64,000 nt of DNA from Chloracidobacterium sp. N (GCF_018304765.1 NZ_CP072643.1:806001-870000); one strand, 5' to 3'. Positions 26,777-35,458 are shown, counted from the first letter of the stretch. The notes: a model not told the origin generated them from the sequence alone. Program-made: numbers and translations.

Positions 26777-27658
26777 CTACGGGGCGGCGGCGGCTTTCCG
26801 CGCCGGCTGGGCCGTCAACTCCCGCAGCAGGGCCACGACACCGGGTTTACCTTCGCCGATGAGTCGGGCGCGGCGCGCGCGGTAGTCTTCCAGTACCGCC
26901 AGCGCCCTTGTGCGCAGGTGTTTTTCCTCATCGGTTTCCGCGCTGCCCTTGGGAACTGCCCAGGTAAATCCGCCGGTAGCCCGCGTCTGGGTCGGGATGT
27001 GCCGGAAATCCCGTTCGACGAACTTGCCGGTTTCTGCCTGAGAGATTCCGGCCGTGACGAAGAAATCCACGGCGGCGTCGGGATAGCCAAAAAGATAGCC
27101 GTAGCCCCGCCAGCGGGCGGCCGGCTCCGCCTGCTCAACGGTGTGCACGACGGCCATCGGATGCGCGTTGGGCGTCAACCCGAAGAGCGCAAAATAAGCC
27201 GGATGTGACCGGATGGCCCGCTCCAGCGCCGCCCGGTTGAACACCACGCCTTCGGCATGGCGTTTCCCGTCATACACGGCCGCAAAGGTGAGCACGTCAG
27301 CATAAAAGCGGTCGCCGCACCGGAAACGGGCCAGCAGGGCGCGGGTCGTTTCAATGTCGGCCAGTTCCGGCTTGGCAACCTCGAACTGAAAGCGTATGTA
27401 GCCGCTGCTCATCGGCTTGAGATCGGCGGCAATGGTGTACAGGGCTTCGGAATCCAGCATGGCCAGAAACAAAGCCTCGGCGCGGGCGCGTTGTTCCGGC
27501 GGCAGACCGTCCAGCGAAAAACAGTCGGCCGACGCGGCGGCTTCCGGGGTGCGGGCCTGGATTCGGCTTGGCCACGCGCCGAACGACGCCAGCAGCAGCG
27601 CCAGCGTCACGCAGAACCAGGCGTGGTGTGGAACGTGGTCAGAACGGTTCAGGAGCAT
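26777..27658 (-). CDS. Hypothetical exported protein
   Basis: A 293-residue protein that I do not recognise. The N-terminus contains a hydrophobic stretch (HHAWFCVTLALLLASFGAW) consistent with a signal peptide or anchor. Two cysteines (SADCFSL and FRCGDRF) could form a disulphide. The middle has an aromatic GYGYLFGYPDAAVDFFV segment. The C-terminus is a helical Arg/Ala-rich region. It lies 27 bp downstream of the WG-repeat gene on the same strand and is probably cotranscribed with it. No strong ribosome-binding site precedes the ATG. Confidence 0.65.
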   Translation of the reverse strand: MLLNRSDHVPHHAWFCVTLALLLASFGAWPSRIQARTPEAAASADCFSLDGLPPEQRARAEALFLAMLDSEALYTIAADLKPMSSGYIRFQFEVAKPELADIETTRALLARFRCGDRFYADVLTFAAVYDGKRHAEGVVFNRAALERAIRSHPAYFALFGLTPNAHPMAVVHTVEQAEPAARWRGYGYLFGYPDAAVDFFVTAGISQAETGKFVERDFRHIPTQTRATGGFTWAVPKGSAETDEEKHLRTRALAVLEDYRARRARLIGEGKPGVVALLRELTAQPARKAAAAP

Positions 27659-27685
27659 GGAGCGGAACCAGCGGGCGAGGCCGGG

Positions 27686-28384
27686 TCAGTGTTTGTGCGG
27701 CTTTCCGCCTTCGTGGCCTTCCCTGGAGCTTTCTTTGGGACTGTCTTTCTGAACCCAGAGCACGCGCCCGGTGCGGTCAATGTAGGCCGTCCGCCTGTCC
27801 ACCACGACCTGCGCCACCCCGCCCATGAAGCGGTGCGTATGGGAAAACTGGGGCGGAATGACCATCTTGCCGGTGCGGTCAATGTAGCCGTAGAGATTGC
27901 CGACTTTGACCGCGGCCAGTCCCTCGGAAAAGTCTTCGGCATCGTCAAACTGCGGTGGAATGACCATCTTGCCGGTTTTGTCAATGTAACCGTATTTGCC
28001 GTCCTGTTTGACCCACGCCATCCCTTCCCGGAAAGCATAGGTCATATCAAAGACAGCCGGAACGACGAGCCTGCCCGTGCGGTCAATGTAGCCGTGCTTG
28101 CCGTTGATGCGTACTCCGGCCAGCCCTTCCCGGAAGCCAAAGGTGTTTTCGTACTGGACGGGAATGACGACCTTGCCGGTGTTGTCAATGTAGCCAAATT
28201 TGCCGTCTTCCCGAATCCAGTAGAGCATGTCTTCCGTGGATGACGTTGGCGCCGTTTTCTGTTCCGAAGCCGCTCTTGCAGCGGTAGCTTTGGGGGAACG
28301 GGGTTTTTCCTGTGCCGTGGCGGCCATTGCCGGCAGCCCGATGAGAATGACCGATGTCAGTACACGATGCAGGAAGTGATGCAT
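27686..28384 (-). CDS. Exported WG-repeat protein
   Basis: A 232-residue protein with a signal peptide (VLTSVILIGLPAMAATAQ) and five WG repeats of about 26-28 residues. These show the pattern GYID(R/K/N)TGK(M/V)VIPxQF followed by F(R/S)EGLAxVK, as in KYGYIDKTGKMVIPPQFDDA. WG repeats are found in many bacterial envelope proteins without an assigned activity and are thought to act as beta-rich binding surfaces. It heads a two-gene unit with the hypothetical protein downstream. The start overlaps no other gene; the divergent CofH-like gene begins about 160 bp away. Confidence 0.85.
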   Translation of the reverse strand: MHHFLHRVLTSVILIGLPAMAATAQEKPRSPKATAARAASEQKTAPTSSTEDMLYWIREDGKFGYIDNTGKVVIPVQYENTFGFREGLAGVRINGKHGYIDRTGRLVVPAVFDMTYAFREGMAWVKQDGKYGYIDKTGKMVIPPQFDDAEDFSEGLAAVKVGNLYGYIDRTGKMVIPPQFSHTHRFMGGVAQVVVDRRTAYIDRTGRVLWVQKDSPKESSREGHEGGKPHKH

Positions 28385-28542
28385 GGGACAAAGACCTCAC
28401 CAGAGACGTATGTTGGTTGTCATTCGCCGGCTGCCCACTATAAAGCGGATGTTTTTGGATGGGAAGTCACAGAAACAGGAAAGATACGAAATCCAGCCAC
28501 GCTTGTGACCCTTGGGGCAACGTGGCAGACTCCACGACCGCT

Positions 28543-29763
28543 ATGGCAAAGGTGACGGCTGTTCTGGAAAAAGCACTCCGCTTTGAGCCACTGATGCCGG
28601 CGGAAGCCCGGTTGCTTCTGGGGACGACGGATTCGGCGGCGCGGCAGGACATTTTTGCGGCCGCGCAGGCGTGCAAGCAGGCGCTTGTGGGGCCGCGCGC
28701 GACATACGTCGTCAATCTGAACCTCAACTTCACCAACATCTGCGCCCTGCACTGCACCTTCTGCGCCTTCCGCCGCGAAGCTGATGCCCGCGAAGCCTAT
28801 GCCCACAGCATGGATGCCGCCGTGGAGAAGGTCGCGCGGTATCGCCGGGAGTACGCCATTACCGAAGTGACGATTCAGGGTGGACTCAACCCGGCCCTTC
28901 CGGTCAGCTACTACTTTGACCTGCTGCGTGCGCTCAAACAGGCTTGCCCGGACGTGCACCTGCACGCCTATTCGCCGCAGGAGATTGACTTCATCCAGCA
29001 GCGGAGCGGCTGGTCGCTGAGCCGGATTTTTGATGCCCTGCGCGACGCCGGGCAGGGCACGCTCTGCGGGACGGCCGCCGAAATCCTCGTCGAACCGACG
29101 CGCCATAGAATCTGCCCGGAGAAAATCAGCGGGGCGCGCTGGCTGGAAATCGTCCGGGCGGCGCACCGGGCCGGCACCCGCACGACATCCACCATGCTGT
29201 TTGGGCACATTGAGTCGCTGGACGACCGGGTGGCGCACCTGGATACCCTGCGCCGGTTGCAGCGCGAGACCGGCGGTTTGACGGAGTTCATCCCGCTGCC
29301 GTTCATTGCCGCCAAGTCACCCCTGGGGCGCGCCGTGGGCCGCCGTGAAGTTGACGATGGGGAAGTGCTGCTCGTGCTGGCGGTGGCCCGGCTGTTCTTC
29401 GGACGCGATCTCATGCACCTGCAACTCGGATGGGTCAAACGGGGGCTGGCGCTGGCCCGGCGCAGCCTGCTCTGTGGCGCGGATGACCTGGGGGGCACGT
29501 TGCTTGAAGAGGAAATTTCCAACCGTGCCGGATCGCGTTTTGGTGCATACGTTCCGGCCGAACGCCTGGCTGCAACCATTGCTGCGCTGGGGCTGGAGCC
29601 GGTTCAGCGGACGACCACCTATGGCCGGGTCAAATCGTGGTCATCGGCCAGCACCCAGGTGTCCTTGCTGCCGCCGCCCTGCGAGGAGTTGACCACCAGC
29701 GAGCCACGGCGCAGCGCCACGCGCGTCAGTCCGCCGGGCAGCACGAAGATGTCTTCGCCGTAG
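28543..29763 (+). CDS. cofH: Radical SAM enzyme, CofH-like (CofH/MqnC/MqnE group)
   Basis: About 406 residues from ATG 28543; no good ribosome-binding site distinguishes it from GTG 28522. The radical SAM cluster motif is CALHCTFC (Cys 67, 71, 74). The later segments ICPEKISGARWLEIVRAAHR, TTSTMLFGHIES, LQRETGGLTEFIPLPFIAAKSPLG, LQLGWVKRG and DDLGGTLLEEEIS match the CofH branch better than MqnC or MqnE. CofH joins tyrosine-derived 4-hydroxybenzyl to 5-amino-6-ribitylaminouracil on the way to the F420 chromophore. No CofG partner is visible here. The domain should end near RTTTYGRV; the remaining 45 or so residues lie antisense over the convergent ATP-grasp gene and are probably an unnatural tail. 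Confidence 0.7.
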   Translation: MAKVTAVLEKALRFEPLMPAEARLLLGTTDSAARQDIFAAAQACKQALVGPRATYVVNLNLNFTNICALHCTFCAFRREADAREAYAHSMDAAVEKVARYRREYAITEVTIQGGLNPALPVSYYFDLLRALKQACPDVHLHAYSPQEIDFIQQRSGWSLSRIFDALRDAGQGTLCGTAAEILVEPTRHRICPEKISGARWLEIVRAAHRAGTRTTSTMLFGHIESLDDRVAHLDTLRRLQRETGGLTEFIPLPFIAAKSPLGRAVGRREVDDGEVLLVLAVARLFFGRDLMHLQLGWVKRGLALARRSLLCGADDLGGTLLEEEISNRAGSRFGAYVPAERLAATIAALGLEPVQRTTTYGRVKSWSSASTQVSLLPPPCEELTTSEPRRSATRVSPPGSTKMSSP

Positions 29764-31070
29764 AGGATGTACGGGCGCAGGTCCACATGGCGCCCCTCGA
29801 TGCGGTCGCCCACAATCGCGGGGACGCGCGACAGCCGCAGCGCTGGCTGGGCAATGTAGTCCTCCGGCCGCGCCAGAATGCGTTCCCGGAAGGCATCGCG
29901 CTCCAGCGCCGTCGAGGCTGGGCCGACCAGCATGCCGTACCCGCCTGAGCCGCCGGTCGTTTTGACCACAAGCTGCTCCAGATGATCGAGAACGTAAGCC
30001 CGCGCTTCCGGGTCGCGGCACAGGTAGGTCGGCACGTTTGGCAGGATCGGCGTTTCGGACAGGTAATAGCGGATGATGTCAGGAACGTAGGCGTAGATGG
30101 CTTTGTCGTCGGCGACGCCCGTACCGGGGGCATTCGCCAGTGCGACCCGGCCGGACCGATAGACCTGCATCAGGCCCGGGACGCCCAGCAGGGAATCCGG
30201 GCGGAAGGTTTCGGGATCGAGAAACGTATCGTCAATCCGGCGGTAAATGACATCCACCGGCTTGAGGCCGCGGGTCGTCCGCATCTTGACCAGACCGCCG
30301 TCCACCACGAGGTCGCGCCCTTCCACCAGTTCGACGCCCATTTGCTGCGCCAGGAAGGAATGCTCGAAGTAGGCGGAGTTCGCCACGCCCGGCGTCAGCA
30401 CGACCACGGTTGGGTCAAGGAGGTGCTCTGGCGCCAGCCGCTTGAGCGTTTCCAGCAGCTTGCTGGGATAGGTCGCCACCGGGCGAATCGTGGCCGCTTC
30501 AAAGAGCTGTGGCAGCGTGTACTTCATCACCGAGCGGTTGCCGAGCACATACGACACGCCCGACGGACAGCGCAGATTGTCTTCCAGGACGTAGATTTGC
30601 CCGTCGCGGTCGCGGACGAGATCGGTGCCCGTGATGTGGCACCAGATGTCGTGCGGTGGACGCAAGCCACGGCAGGCTTCGAGATACGCCGGATTGGTGA
30701 GAACAAGGTCAGAGGGGACGATGCCATCGCGCAGAATCCGCTGTTCACCATACACATCGGCGATGAAGGCATTGAGCGCCCGAATCCGCTGCTGGAGACC
30801 GGCTTCAATCCAGGCCCATTCACGGGCGGCAATGACACGGGGAATGAGGTCAAAAGGAAAGATTTTCTCGATGCCGTCCTGGCTACCATAGACATTGAAG
30901 GTAATGCCCAGGTGCAGCAGGGACTGCTCGGCTGTGGCCTGCCGCCGGAGGATTTCCTCATCACGTAGCAGGGACAGCGTTTGCATGAGGAAGGCTGCTT
31001 CCGGGCGCGGCACGCCCGGCATCAGAAACATCTCGTCGTAGAAGTCGCCAACGTCGTAGTCCTCGAACAT
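29619..31070 (-). CDS. Circularly permuted ATP-grasp protein (COG2308)
   Basis: A 483-residue protein; ATG 31070 begins the family-typical FEDYDVGDFYDEMFLMPG, and upstream in-frame sequence is Arg/Pro-rich and unlikely to be native. Core motifs include YVLEDNLRCPSGVSYVLGNR, VVVLTPGVANSAYFEHSFLAQQMGVELVEGRDL, YRRIDDTFLDPE, ANAPGTGVADDKAIYAYVPD, KTTGGSGGYGMLVG and the terminal SSQGGGSKDTWVL. The family is thought to make amide or peptide bonds and is normally encoded with alpha-E, transglutaminase and Anbu-type protease genes. Alpha-E and Anbu are present here but 9.4 kb away. The last residues (ADDHDLTRP) overlap the 3' end of the convergent CofH-like gene. Confidence 0.88.
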   Translation of the reverse strand: MFEDYDVGDFYDEMFLMPGVPRPEAAFLMQTLSLLRDEEILRRQATAEQSLLHLGITFNVYGSQDGIEKIFPFDLIPRVIAAREWAWIEAGLQQRIRALNAFIADVYGEQRILRDGIVPSDLVLTNPAYLEACRGLRPPHDIWCHITGTDLVRDRDGQIYVLEDNLRCPSGVSYVLGNRSVMKYTLPQLFEAATIRPVATYPSKLLETLKRLAPEHLLDPTVVVLTPGVANSAYFEHSFLAQQMGVELVEGRDLVVDGGLVKMRTTRGLKPVDVIYRRIDDTFLDPETFRPDSLLGVPGLMQVYRSGRVALANAPGTGVADDKAIYAYVPDIIRYYLSETPILPNVPTYLCRDPEARAYVLDHLEQLVVKTTGGSGGYGMLVGPASTALERDAFRERILARPEDYIAQPALRLSRVPAIVGDRIEGRHVDLRPYILYGEDIFVLPGGLTRVALRRGSLVVNSSQGGGSKDTWVLADDHDLTRP

Positions 31071-31258
31071 GACCGTGAACCTGACCGTGCCGGGCGCGCC
31101 GTCCAGGCGTGGAACAGGGCGTCCCTTGGGTCGGGGCCGGATTCTGCGCCGACGTTGGGGCTGGACGATCGCTGTGCCAAGGATTGCCGGACAACCATAG
31201 CGAACCCGCCGGTTTGTCGTCCAGTCGGGGAATGGAGCCACCAATGTGGTCTGTCCAC

Positions 31259-31999
31259 TCAGTTCAGCGGGGGTTGCTCCTGCATACGACGCCTGAGATC
31301 GTCCATCAGGTCAGGTAAATGGGCATTGACACGCTTTGTGGTCACTTCGCCGCCGAGGTCTATCAGTGTCGGAACGCAGTCGGAAAATTTCTGAAAAGCC
31401 GGAAGGCGGGAGAAAACCTTGTACTGTCTGGTTTCCTCCTCATCAAAGAGCTGAAGGTAGTTGGCATCGTTGAGTCGCTCTACGTCAGGCAGATTTTCAA
31501 GAGTACTGAACATCTTCTGTCCGGCGCTGGTGTCCACAATAGCCTTGAGCTGAAGCATTTCGTGTTCCGTAAAATTTTCAACCAGATACCGTGCCATCTC
31601 TTCGGACATAAGCGAGGCTGAAACATGCTGCTGGAAGAAGTTGCGGAAGATATCGGTATAACCACGCATTTCAGGTGTGGTACGTATTTCTTTGAGTAAA
31701 ACGCTCATCATTTTGCGTTCGCAAATGGTGGGCAACTTCGTCAGGGCGAGCAGTTCCTGCGCCAGCGGAAGATTCCTGGCACGTTGTTCCGGGGTAAGCC
31801 GTAGGGGAGATGCCGTTGGGGAGGTCGGACGGGGAGGTGTGTCCGGCTGACCGGAGGCGACCGGCGGGCGCACCCGGCGCGGACGGATTTCCTGCTGTGC
31901 AAGAGCCGGGGCGCACAGCCAAACCAGCTCAAAGCCAACCAACCACGTTACCGAGAGCAGGAAACGACAGCCGAAAACCTGAAGCGGAGGAACTGACAT
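31259..31999 (-). CDS. DUF2059-like exported protein, paralogue C
   Basis: A 246-residue exported protein with AAGGAGCC before the ATG. The signal peptide ends near APALAQQ, followed by an Arg/Pro-rich linker (PRRVRPPVASGQ). The helical domain from about residue 75 has the DUF2059-like pattern AQELLALTKLP...YLVENFTEHEMLQLKAIVDTSAGQKMF. A C-terminal half (FDEEETRQYKVFSRLPAFQKFSDCVPTLI) is shared with the next two upstream genes. It is the last of three tandem paralogues at the end of the hpnC-hpnD unit, 54 bp after paralogue B. The function is unknown. Confidence 0.75.
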   Translation of the reverse strand: MSVPPLQVFGCRFLLSVTWLVGFELVWLCAPALAQQEIRPRRVRPPVASGQPDTPPRPTSPTASPLRLTPEQRARNLPLAQELLALTKLPTICERKMMSVLLKEIRTTPEMRGYTDIFRNFFQQHVSASLMSEEMARYLVENFTEHEMLQLKAIVDTSAGQKMFSTLENLPDVERLNDANYLQLFDEEETRQYKVFSRLPAFQKFSDCVPTLIDLGGEVTTKRVNAHLPDLMDDLRRRMQEQPPLN

Positions 32000-32053
32000 A
32001 AACCGGCTCCTTGTTTTTCTGAGTAAAGGGGTGGGAAAGTCACAGGAACATAC

Positions 32054-32785
32054 CTACGGCTGTGGCGATTCTTCCTGAAGCTGGCGGACCTTTTCCATAA
32101 ACATCTCTTTTTCCTGAAGCTTGTATTGCTCGTCGAAGCTTTGTTTCCCAATCTGAAACAGCGTCGGAAGGTAGTCAGAAAACTTCTGAAAGACAGGGAG
32201 CCGGTAAAAAGTTTTGAACTGTATGGTTTCCTGCTCGTCAAAAATTTCCAGGTAACTGGCTTCCCGGAGTCGAACCGGTGCTGGCAGGGTGTCAAAACTG
32301 GTAAACATCTTGCGGCCAGCGCCGGTGTCCATGATGGCTTTGAGCTGGCGCAACTCCTGTGCATCGAATTTGTCAGCCAGATACCTGGCCATTTCTTCGG
32401 TGATGATTTGTACTGAAATGCGCTTCTGGAGAAAGTCGCGCACAAAGGAGCTTATTTCGCTCATGTCAGGCCGCTTGCGCATTTCCTTTTGCAGTCCCTT
32501 GATGATGGTCTGCTTGACAAGAGAAGGGAATCCGGTCAGGTCAAGCAGTTCATGTGCCACCGCAAGGTTGATTTCGCTTCGGGTCTGGTTTGGCGTCGCC
32601 TGACTATCAGCGGGAAGGCTGGAGGCCGGCGCTGGCGAGCCGGTTGGTTGACCGGAGGTGATCACAGAACGTGGTCTTGACGGCTGGCGGCTTTCCTGTT
32701 GGGCTGCAACCGGCAGGGACAGCCAGAACAGACCAAGGAAAACCAGACCGAGGACAGGCTTTGCCGGGGTATGTAGGGACACCAT
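32054..32785 (-). CDS. DUF2059-like exported protein, paralogue B
   Basis: A 243-residue paralogue of its neighbours; the ATG at 32785 lies four bases after the stop of paralogue A, so translation is probably coupled. It has a signal peptide (VLGLVFLGLFWLSLPVAAQQ) and a linker. The DUF2059-like core is AHELLDLTGFPSLVKQTIIKGLQKE...YLADKFDAQELRQLKAIMDTGAGRKMF, and the shared tail is IFDEQETIQFKTFYRLPVFQKFSDYLPTLF. It differs from paralogue C by a longer charged C-terminus. An in-frame upstream extension across the neighbouring gene is rejected because it would be antisense-like and out of register with that gene. Confidence 0.75.
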   Translation of the reverse strand: MVSLHTPAKPVLGLVFLGLFWLSLPVAAQQESRQPSRPRSVITSGQPTGSPAPASSLPADSQATPNQTRSEINLAVAHELLDLTGFPSLVKQTIIKGLQKEMRKRPDMSEISSFVRDFLQKRISVQIITEEMARYLADKFDAQELRQLKAIMDTGAGRKMFTSFDTLPAPVRLREASYLEIFDEQETIQFKTFYRLPVFQKFSDYLPTLFQIGKQSFDEQYKLQEKEMFMEKVRQLQEESPQP

Positions 32786-32789
32786 GGCT

Positions 32790-33557
32790 TCAGTCTCGGG
32801 ACAAAGGTTGTTCCTTTCGGTAACGGTACATCTCGTCGAGCATCTGGCGGAACAGTTCATCGCGGTTCGACTCAAGCTTTCCCGTGATGATTTCTGCGCT
32901 GATGCCAAGCAACATAGCCGACCGGACGGAAAACTTCTGAAAAGCGGGTATCCGCAGGAACGTCTCAAACTGTTTGAGTTCCTGTTCATCAAAGAGACGC
33001 AGGTAATCCGGGTCGCTAAGTCGCTCTGCCTGGGGAAGGTTATCAAAGCGATAAAATATCTTCCGCCCGGCACTGGTCTTCGCAATGGCTTTGAGCTGGA
33101 GTAATTCCTGTTCTTCAAAGTTTCGCGCCAGGTAAGCAGCGATTTCTTCGGAGAGCGCTTCATCTCCCGCACACTGTTCGATGAAGCCCATAAAAATGTC
33201 GGCTTGCACCTGATGCTTGGGCGGTTTTTTACGGAAGTACTCCTCAAAGGCATCCAGGAGCTTTCGGACACAGATGGTCGGCAATCCCGTTGCAACAACG
33301 AATTCACGGGCGGCGATGAGCCTCTTTTCGCGCTGGTCACGGCTGAGTGCGGACGGACTGGCGGCAGGTGAAGTGAAGTCCGGCTGGGAAACTGGGACTG
33401 GCTGGCTGGAAGAGACCGGCGGACGCACCCGGCGCGGCCGGGTTTCCTGCTGCGCAAGGTCCGTAGCGTACAACAGGCAGACCATCCCGGCACCAACCAG
33501 CCATGTCGCCGCTGGCTGGAAACAACGACCGGAAACCTGAAGCAGGATGGGCGGCAC
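32790..33557 (-). CDS. DUF2059-like exported protein, paralogue A
   Basis: A 255-residue protein starting at GTG 33557, chosen because AAGGAG lies seven bases upstream and the resulting N-terminus (PPILLQVSGRCF...ATWLVGAGMVCLLYATDLAQQ) aligns with the signal peptide of paralogue C. It shares the RPRRVRPPV linker and the helical core AREFVVATGLPTICVRKLLDAF...YLARNFEEQELLQLKAIAKTSAGRKIF. It shares the tail LFDEQELKQFETFLRIPAFQKFS too. The GTG lies four bases after the hpnD stop, coupling it to squalene biosynthesis genes. The role is unknown; membrane lipid-related envelope function is only suggested by position. Confidence 0.75.
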   Translation of the reverse strand: MPPILLQVSGRCFQPAATWLVGAGMVCLLYATDLAQQETRPRRVRPPVSSSQPVPVSQPDFTSPAASPSALSRDQREKRLIAAREFVVATGLPTICVRKLLDAFEEYFRKKPPKHQVQADIFMGFIEQCAGDEALSEEIAAYLARNFEEQELLQLKAIAKTSAGRKIFYRFDNLPQAERLSDPDYLRLFDEQELKQFETFLRIPAFQKFSVRSAMLLGISAEIITGKLESNRDELFRQMLDEMYRYRKEQPLSRD

Positions 33558-33561
33558 GGGG

Positions 33562-34443
33562 CTACTCCTTTCCAAAGGGCAACAGGCGCGACTTGAGCAA
33601 AAGCGTTGCCGCAATCAGCGCTTTCTGAAGCTTGGACAGACGTGGGCGATGGTGAAAAACATTAAACCGCATCGCCTCCATCTGGTCGAGCAGTTTGAAG
33701 TAAATCGTCGCCATGATTTCGGCCGCGACCATGGATGGGCGGTCTTCAGGCCGCAGCGCCACCACCGCCTGAAAGCGGAAACGGCGCGCCCGCGCCGCCT
33801 GCTGTGCCGCCAACTGGATGAATGGTTCGTCGTAAACCCCGGCCCGCAAAGCTTCTTCGGTCACGCCAAACCGGGCCATTTCATCGAGCGGCAGATAGAC
33901 CCGCCCCCGGGCCACATCTTCGGGTACGTCCCGGACGATGTTGATCAGCTGGAGCGCCTTGCCCAGATGAATGGCATAGTCGCGGGCGCTGGCGTGCCGG
34001 TAGCCGAAGATTTCAATGCACATCAGCCCGATGACCGAGGCGACGTGATAGCAATACTCATCCAGTTCCGCAAATGTCGCGTAGCGGCGGCGCACCAGGT
34101 CCATTTCCATGCCACGGATGAGCGCCAGAAAGTGCTCTTCGGGGATGGGAAAGGTCTGCAGGATGGCTTTGAGTTCGCGGGCTACCGGATGGCGGGGGGT
34201 CTGTCCGTTGAAGCAGGCATGGATTTCGCCGCGCCAGCGGTCGAGTTCCCTTTGGGGGTTGGTGGTGTCCACACTGTCGCCATCCACGATGTCGTCCACG
34301 ATGCGGCAAAACGCATAGACAGTTTCAATGGCACGCCGTTGCGCCCGGGGCAGGATGAGAAACGAGTAGAGGAAGTTAGTACGTGAACGGTGGGTGATGC
34401 CTTCCGCAACAGCCGTGACCGAAGGCTGGAGTGTATGGTCCAT
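33562..34443 (-). CDS. hpnD: Presqualene diphosphate synthase (HpnD)
   Basis: A 293-residue squalene/phytoene synthase-fold enzyme that condenses two farnesyl diphosphates. The two Asp-rich motifs are FCRIVDDIVDGD and NIVRDVPEDVARGRVYLP, and the family sequences RTNFLYSFLILP, YCYHVASVIGLMCIEIFG and LGKALQLINIV are present. Together with HpnC immediately upstream (13-bp gap) and HpnE elsewhere in the window it would complete squalene formation from farnesyl diphosphate in three steps. Phytoene synthase is the alternative, but pairing with HpnC makes HpnD more likely. The stop is four bases before a DUF2059-like gene. Confidence 0.88.
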   Translation of the reverse strand: MDHTLQPSVTAVAEGITHRSRTNFLYSFLILPRAQRRAIETVYAFCRIVDDIVDGDSVDTTNPQRELDRWRGEIHACFNGQTPRHPVARELKAILQTFPIPEEHFLALIRGMEMDLVRRRYATFAELDEYCYHVASVIGLMCIEIFGYRHASARDYAIHLGKALQLINIVRDVPEDVARGRVYLPLDEMARFGVTEEALRAGVYDEPFIQLAAQQAARARRFRFQAVVALRPEDRPSMVAAEIMATIYFKLLDQMEAMRFNVFHHRPRLSKLQKALIAATLLLKSRLLPFGKE

Positions 34444-34456
34444 TGGTGAACATCAA

Positions 34457-35395
34457 TCAGGTTGGTATCTGAAGCGTCGTCGGTGGGGTGGTGGCCGAAA
34501 ACGTTGCCCGGCGCAAGGCACCCAGAGCCAGGGCCGCTTTGGCGCGCAGGTCAAGCGTCGGTCGCCGCTCAAAAACGTTGAACTCAATGCGGCGCAGCGC
34601 CTGCAGAATATGCATACCACCCAGCCAGATAAGGCGCAGTTCAAACCCGAAGCGCCCAGGGACGAGTCCGCATAAGGGGCGGCCGCGCTCAAACAGCGCC
34701 TCGGTGCGCGCCGCCAGGCTGGACATCAGGTTCACAAAGGCCGGTGTGTGGCGGCATGCGTGCAAATCGGTTTCGCTGTATCCGTGCTGCGTCATGTCGT
34801 CCAGCGGGAGATACACCCGGTTCTGACGCAGGTCCACGGCCACATCCTGCCAGAAGTTGGTAAGCTGGAGCGCCGTGCAGATGGCATCCGACATCTCGTG
34901 CCACACCGGGTTGCGGTGGCCGAACAGCAGCAGCATGAGCCGCCCGACCGGATTGGCCGAACACCGGCTGTAGTCCAGCAGGTCCTCGAACGTCGCGTGC
35001 CGCGCGCGGCGGACATCGAGTTCAAAGGCATCCAGCAGGTCGTGGAAAAGCTGCCGTGGCAGGTCGTGGGTCTGAATGGTGTGGCCCAGGGCCAGAAACA
35101 CCGGGTGCGTGGGGCGTCCCACGGTGCAGGTTTCAAGCTGGCAGCGCCAGTCGGCCAGGTTGGCGAGCCGCTGGGCGGCCGGCGTCGTGCCTTCATCGGC
35201 AAAGTCGTCGGCGGCGCGGGCGAAAGCGTAAATGGCATAGACGTGCGGACGCACGGCCCTGGGCAGGACCAGCGAACCGACCGGGAAGTTTTCATAGTGA
35301 CCGAGAGCGACGCGCCGGCAGTACGCATAAGCGGCTTCGAGCGAAGGGGCGCCAGAGGAAGACTGGGGCGATGCAGAGGACACGATGTGAAACAA
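34457..35395 (-). CDS. hpnC: Hydroxysqualene synthase (HpnC)
   Basis: A 312-residue isoprenoid synthase. The N-terminal GHYENFPVGSLVLPRAVRP and IYAFARAADDFADEG are highly characteristic of HpnC, and the second Asp motif is NFWQDVAVDLRQNRVYLP. SANPVGRLMLLLFGHRN is the conserved middle segment. HpnC turns presqualene diphosphate into hydroxysqualene, which HpnE (20.8-22.2 kb) would dehydroxylate. It leads a minus-strand unit hpnC-hpnD-DUF2059x3, about 170 bp after a histidine kinase gene on the same strand, with a hairpin at 35442-35458 between them. Confidence 0.9.
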   Translation of the reverse strand: MFHIVSSASPQSSSGAPSLEAAYAYCRRVALGHYENFPVGSLVLPRAVRPHVYAIYAFARAADDFADEGTTPAAQRLANLADWRCQLETCTVGRPTHPVFLALGHTIQTHDLPRQLFHDLLDAFELDVRRARHATFEDLLDYSRCSANPVGRLMLLLFGHRNPVWHEMSDAICTALQLTNFWQDVAVDLRQNRVYLPLDDMTQHGYSETDLHACRHTPAFVNLMSSLAARTEALFERGRPLCGLVPGRFGFELRLIWLGGMHILQALRRIEFNVFERRPTLDLRAKAALALGALRRATFSATTPPTTLQIPT

Positions 35396-35441
35396 CCTGC
35401 CGTTGGAACAAAGCTGCGGGCACTGCCGGAGCCATGCACCA

Positions 35442-35458
35442 CACCGCCATGGGCGGTG
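35442..35458 (-). terminator. Short GC hairpin between the histidine kinase and hpnC
   Basis: CACCGCC (35442-35448) and GGCGGTG (35452-35458) form a perfect 7-bp stem with an ATG loop. There is no T-run on the minus strand, so it may be an attenuator, a pause site or incidental. Confidence 0.35.

Noticed and set aside
32790-33496. Extension of DUF2059-like paralogue B across paralogue A
   Set aside because: The upstream part lacks protein-like composition and overlaps a well-supported gene in another frame; a start four bases after that gene gives a clean signal peptide.
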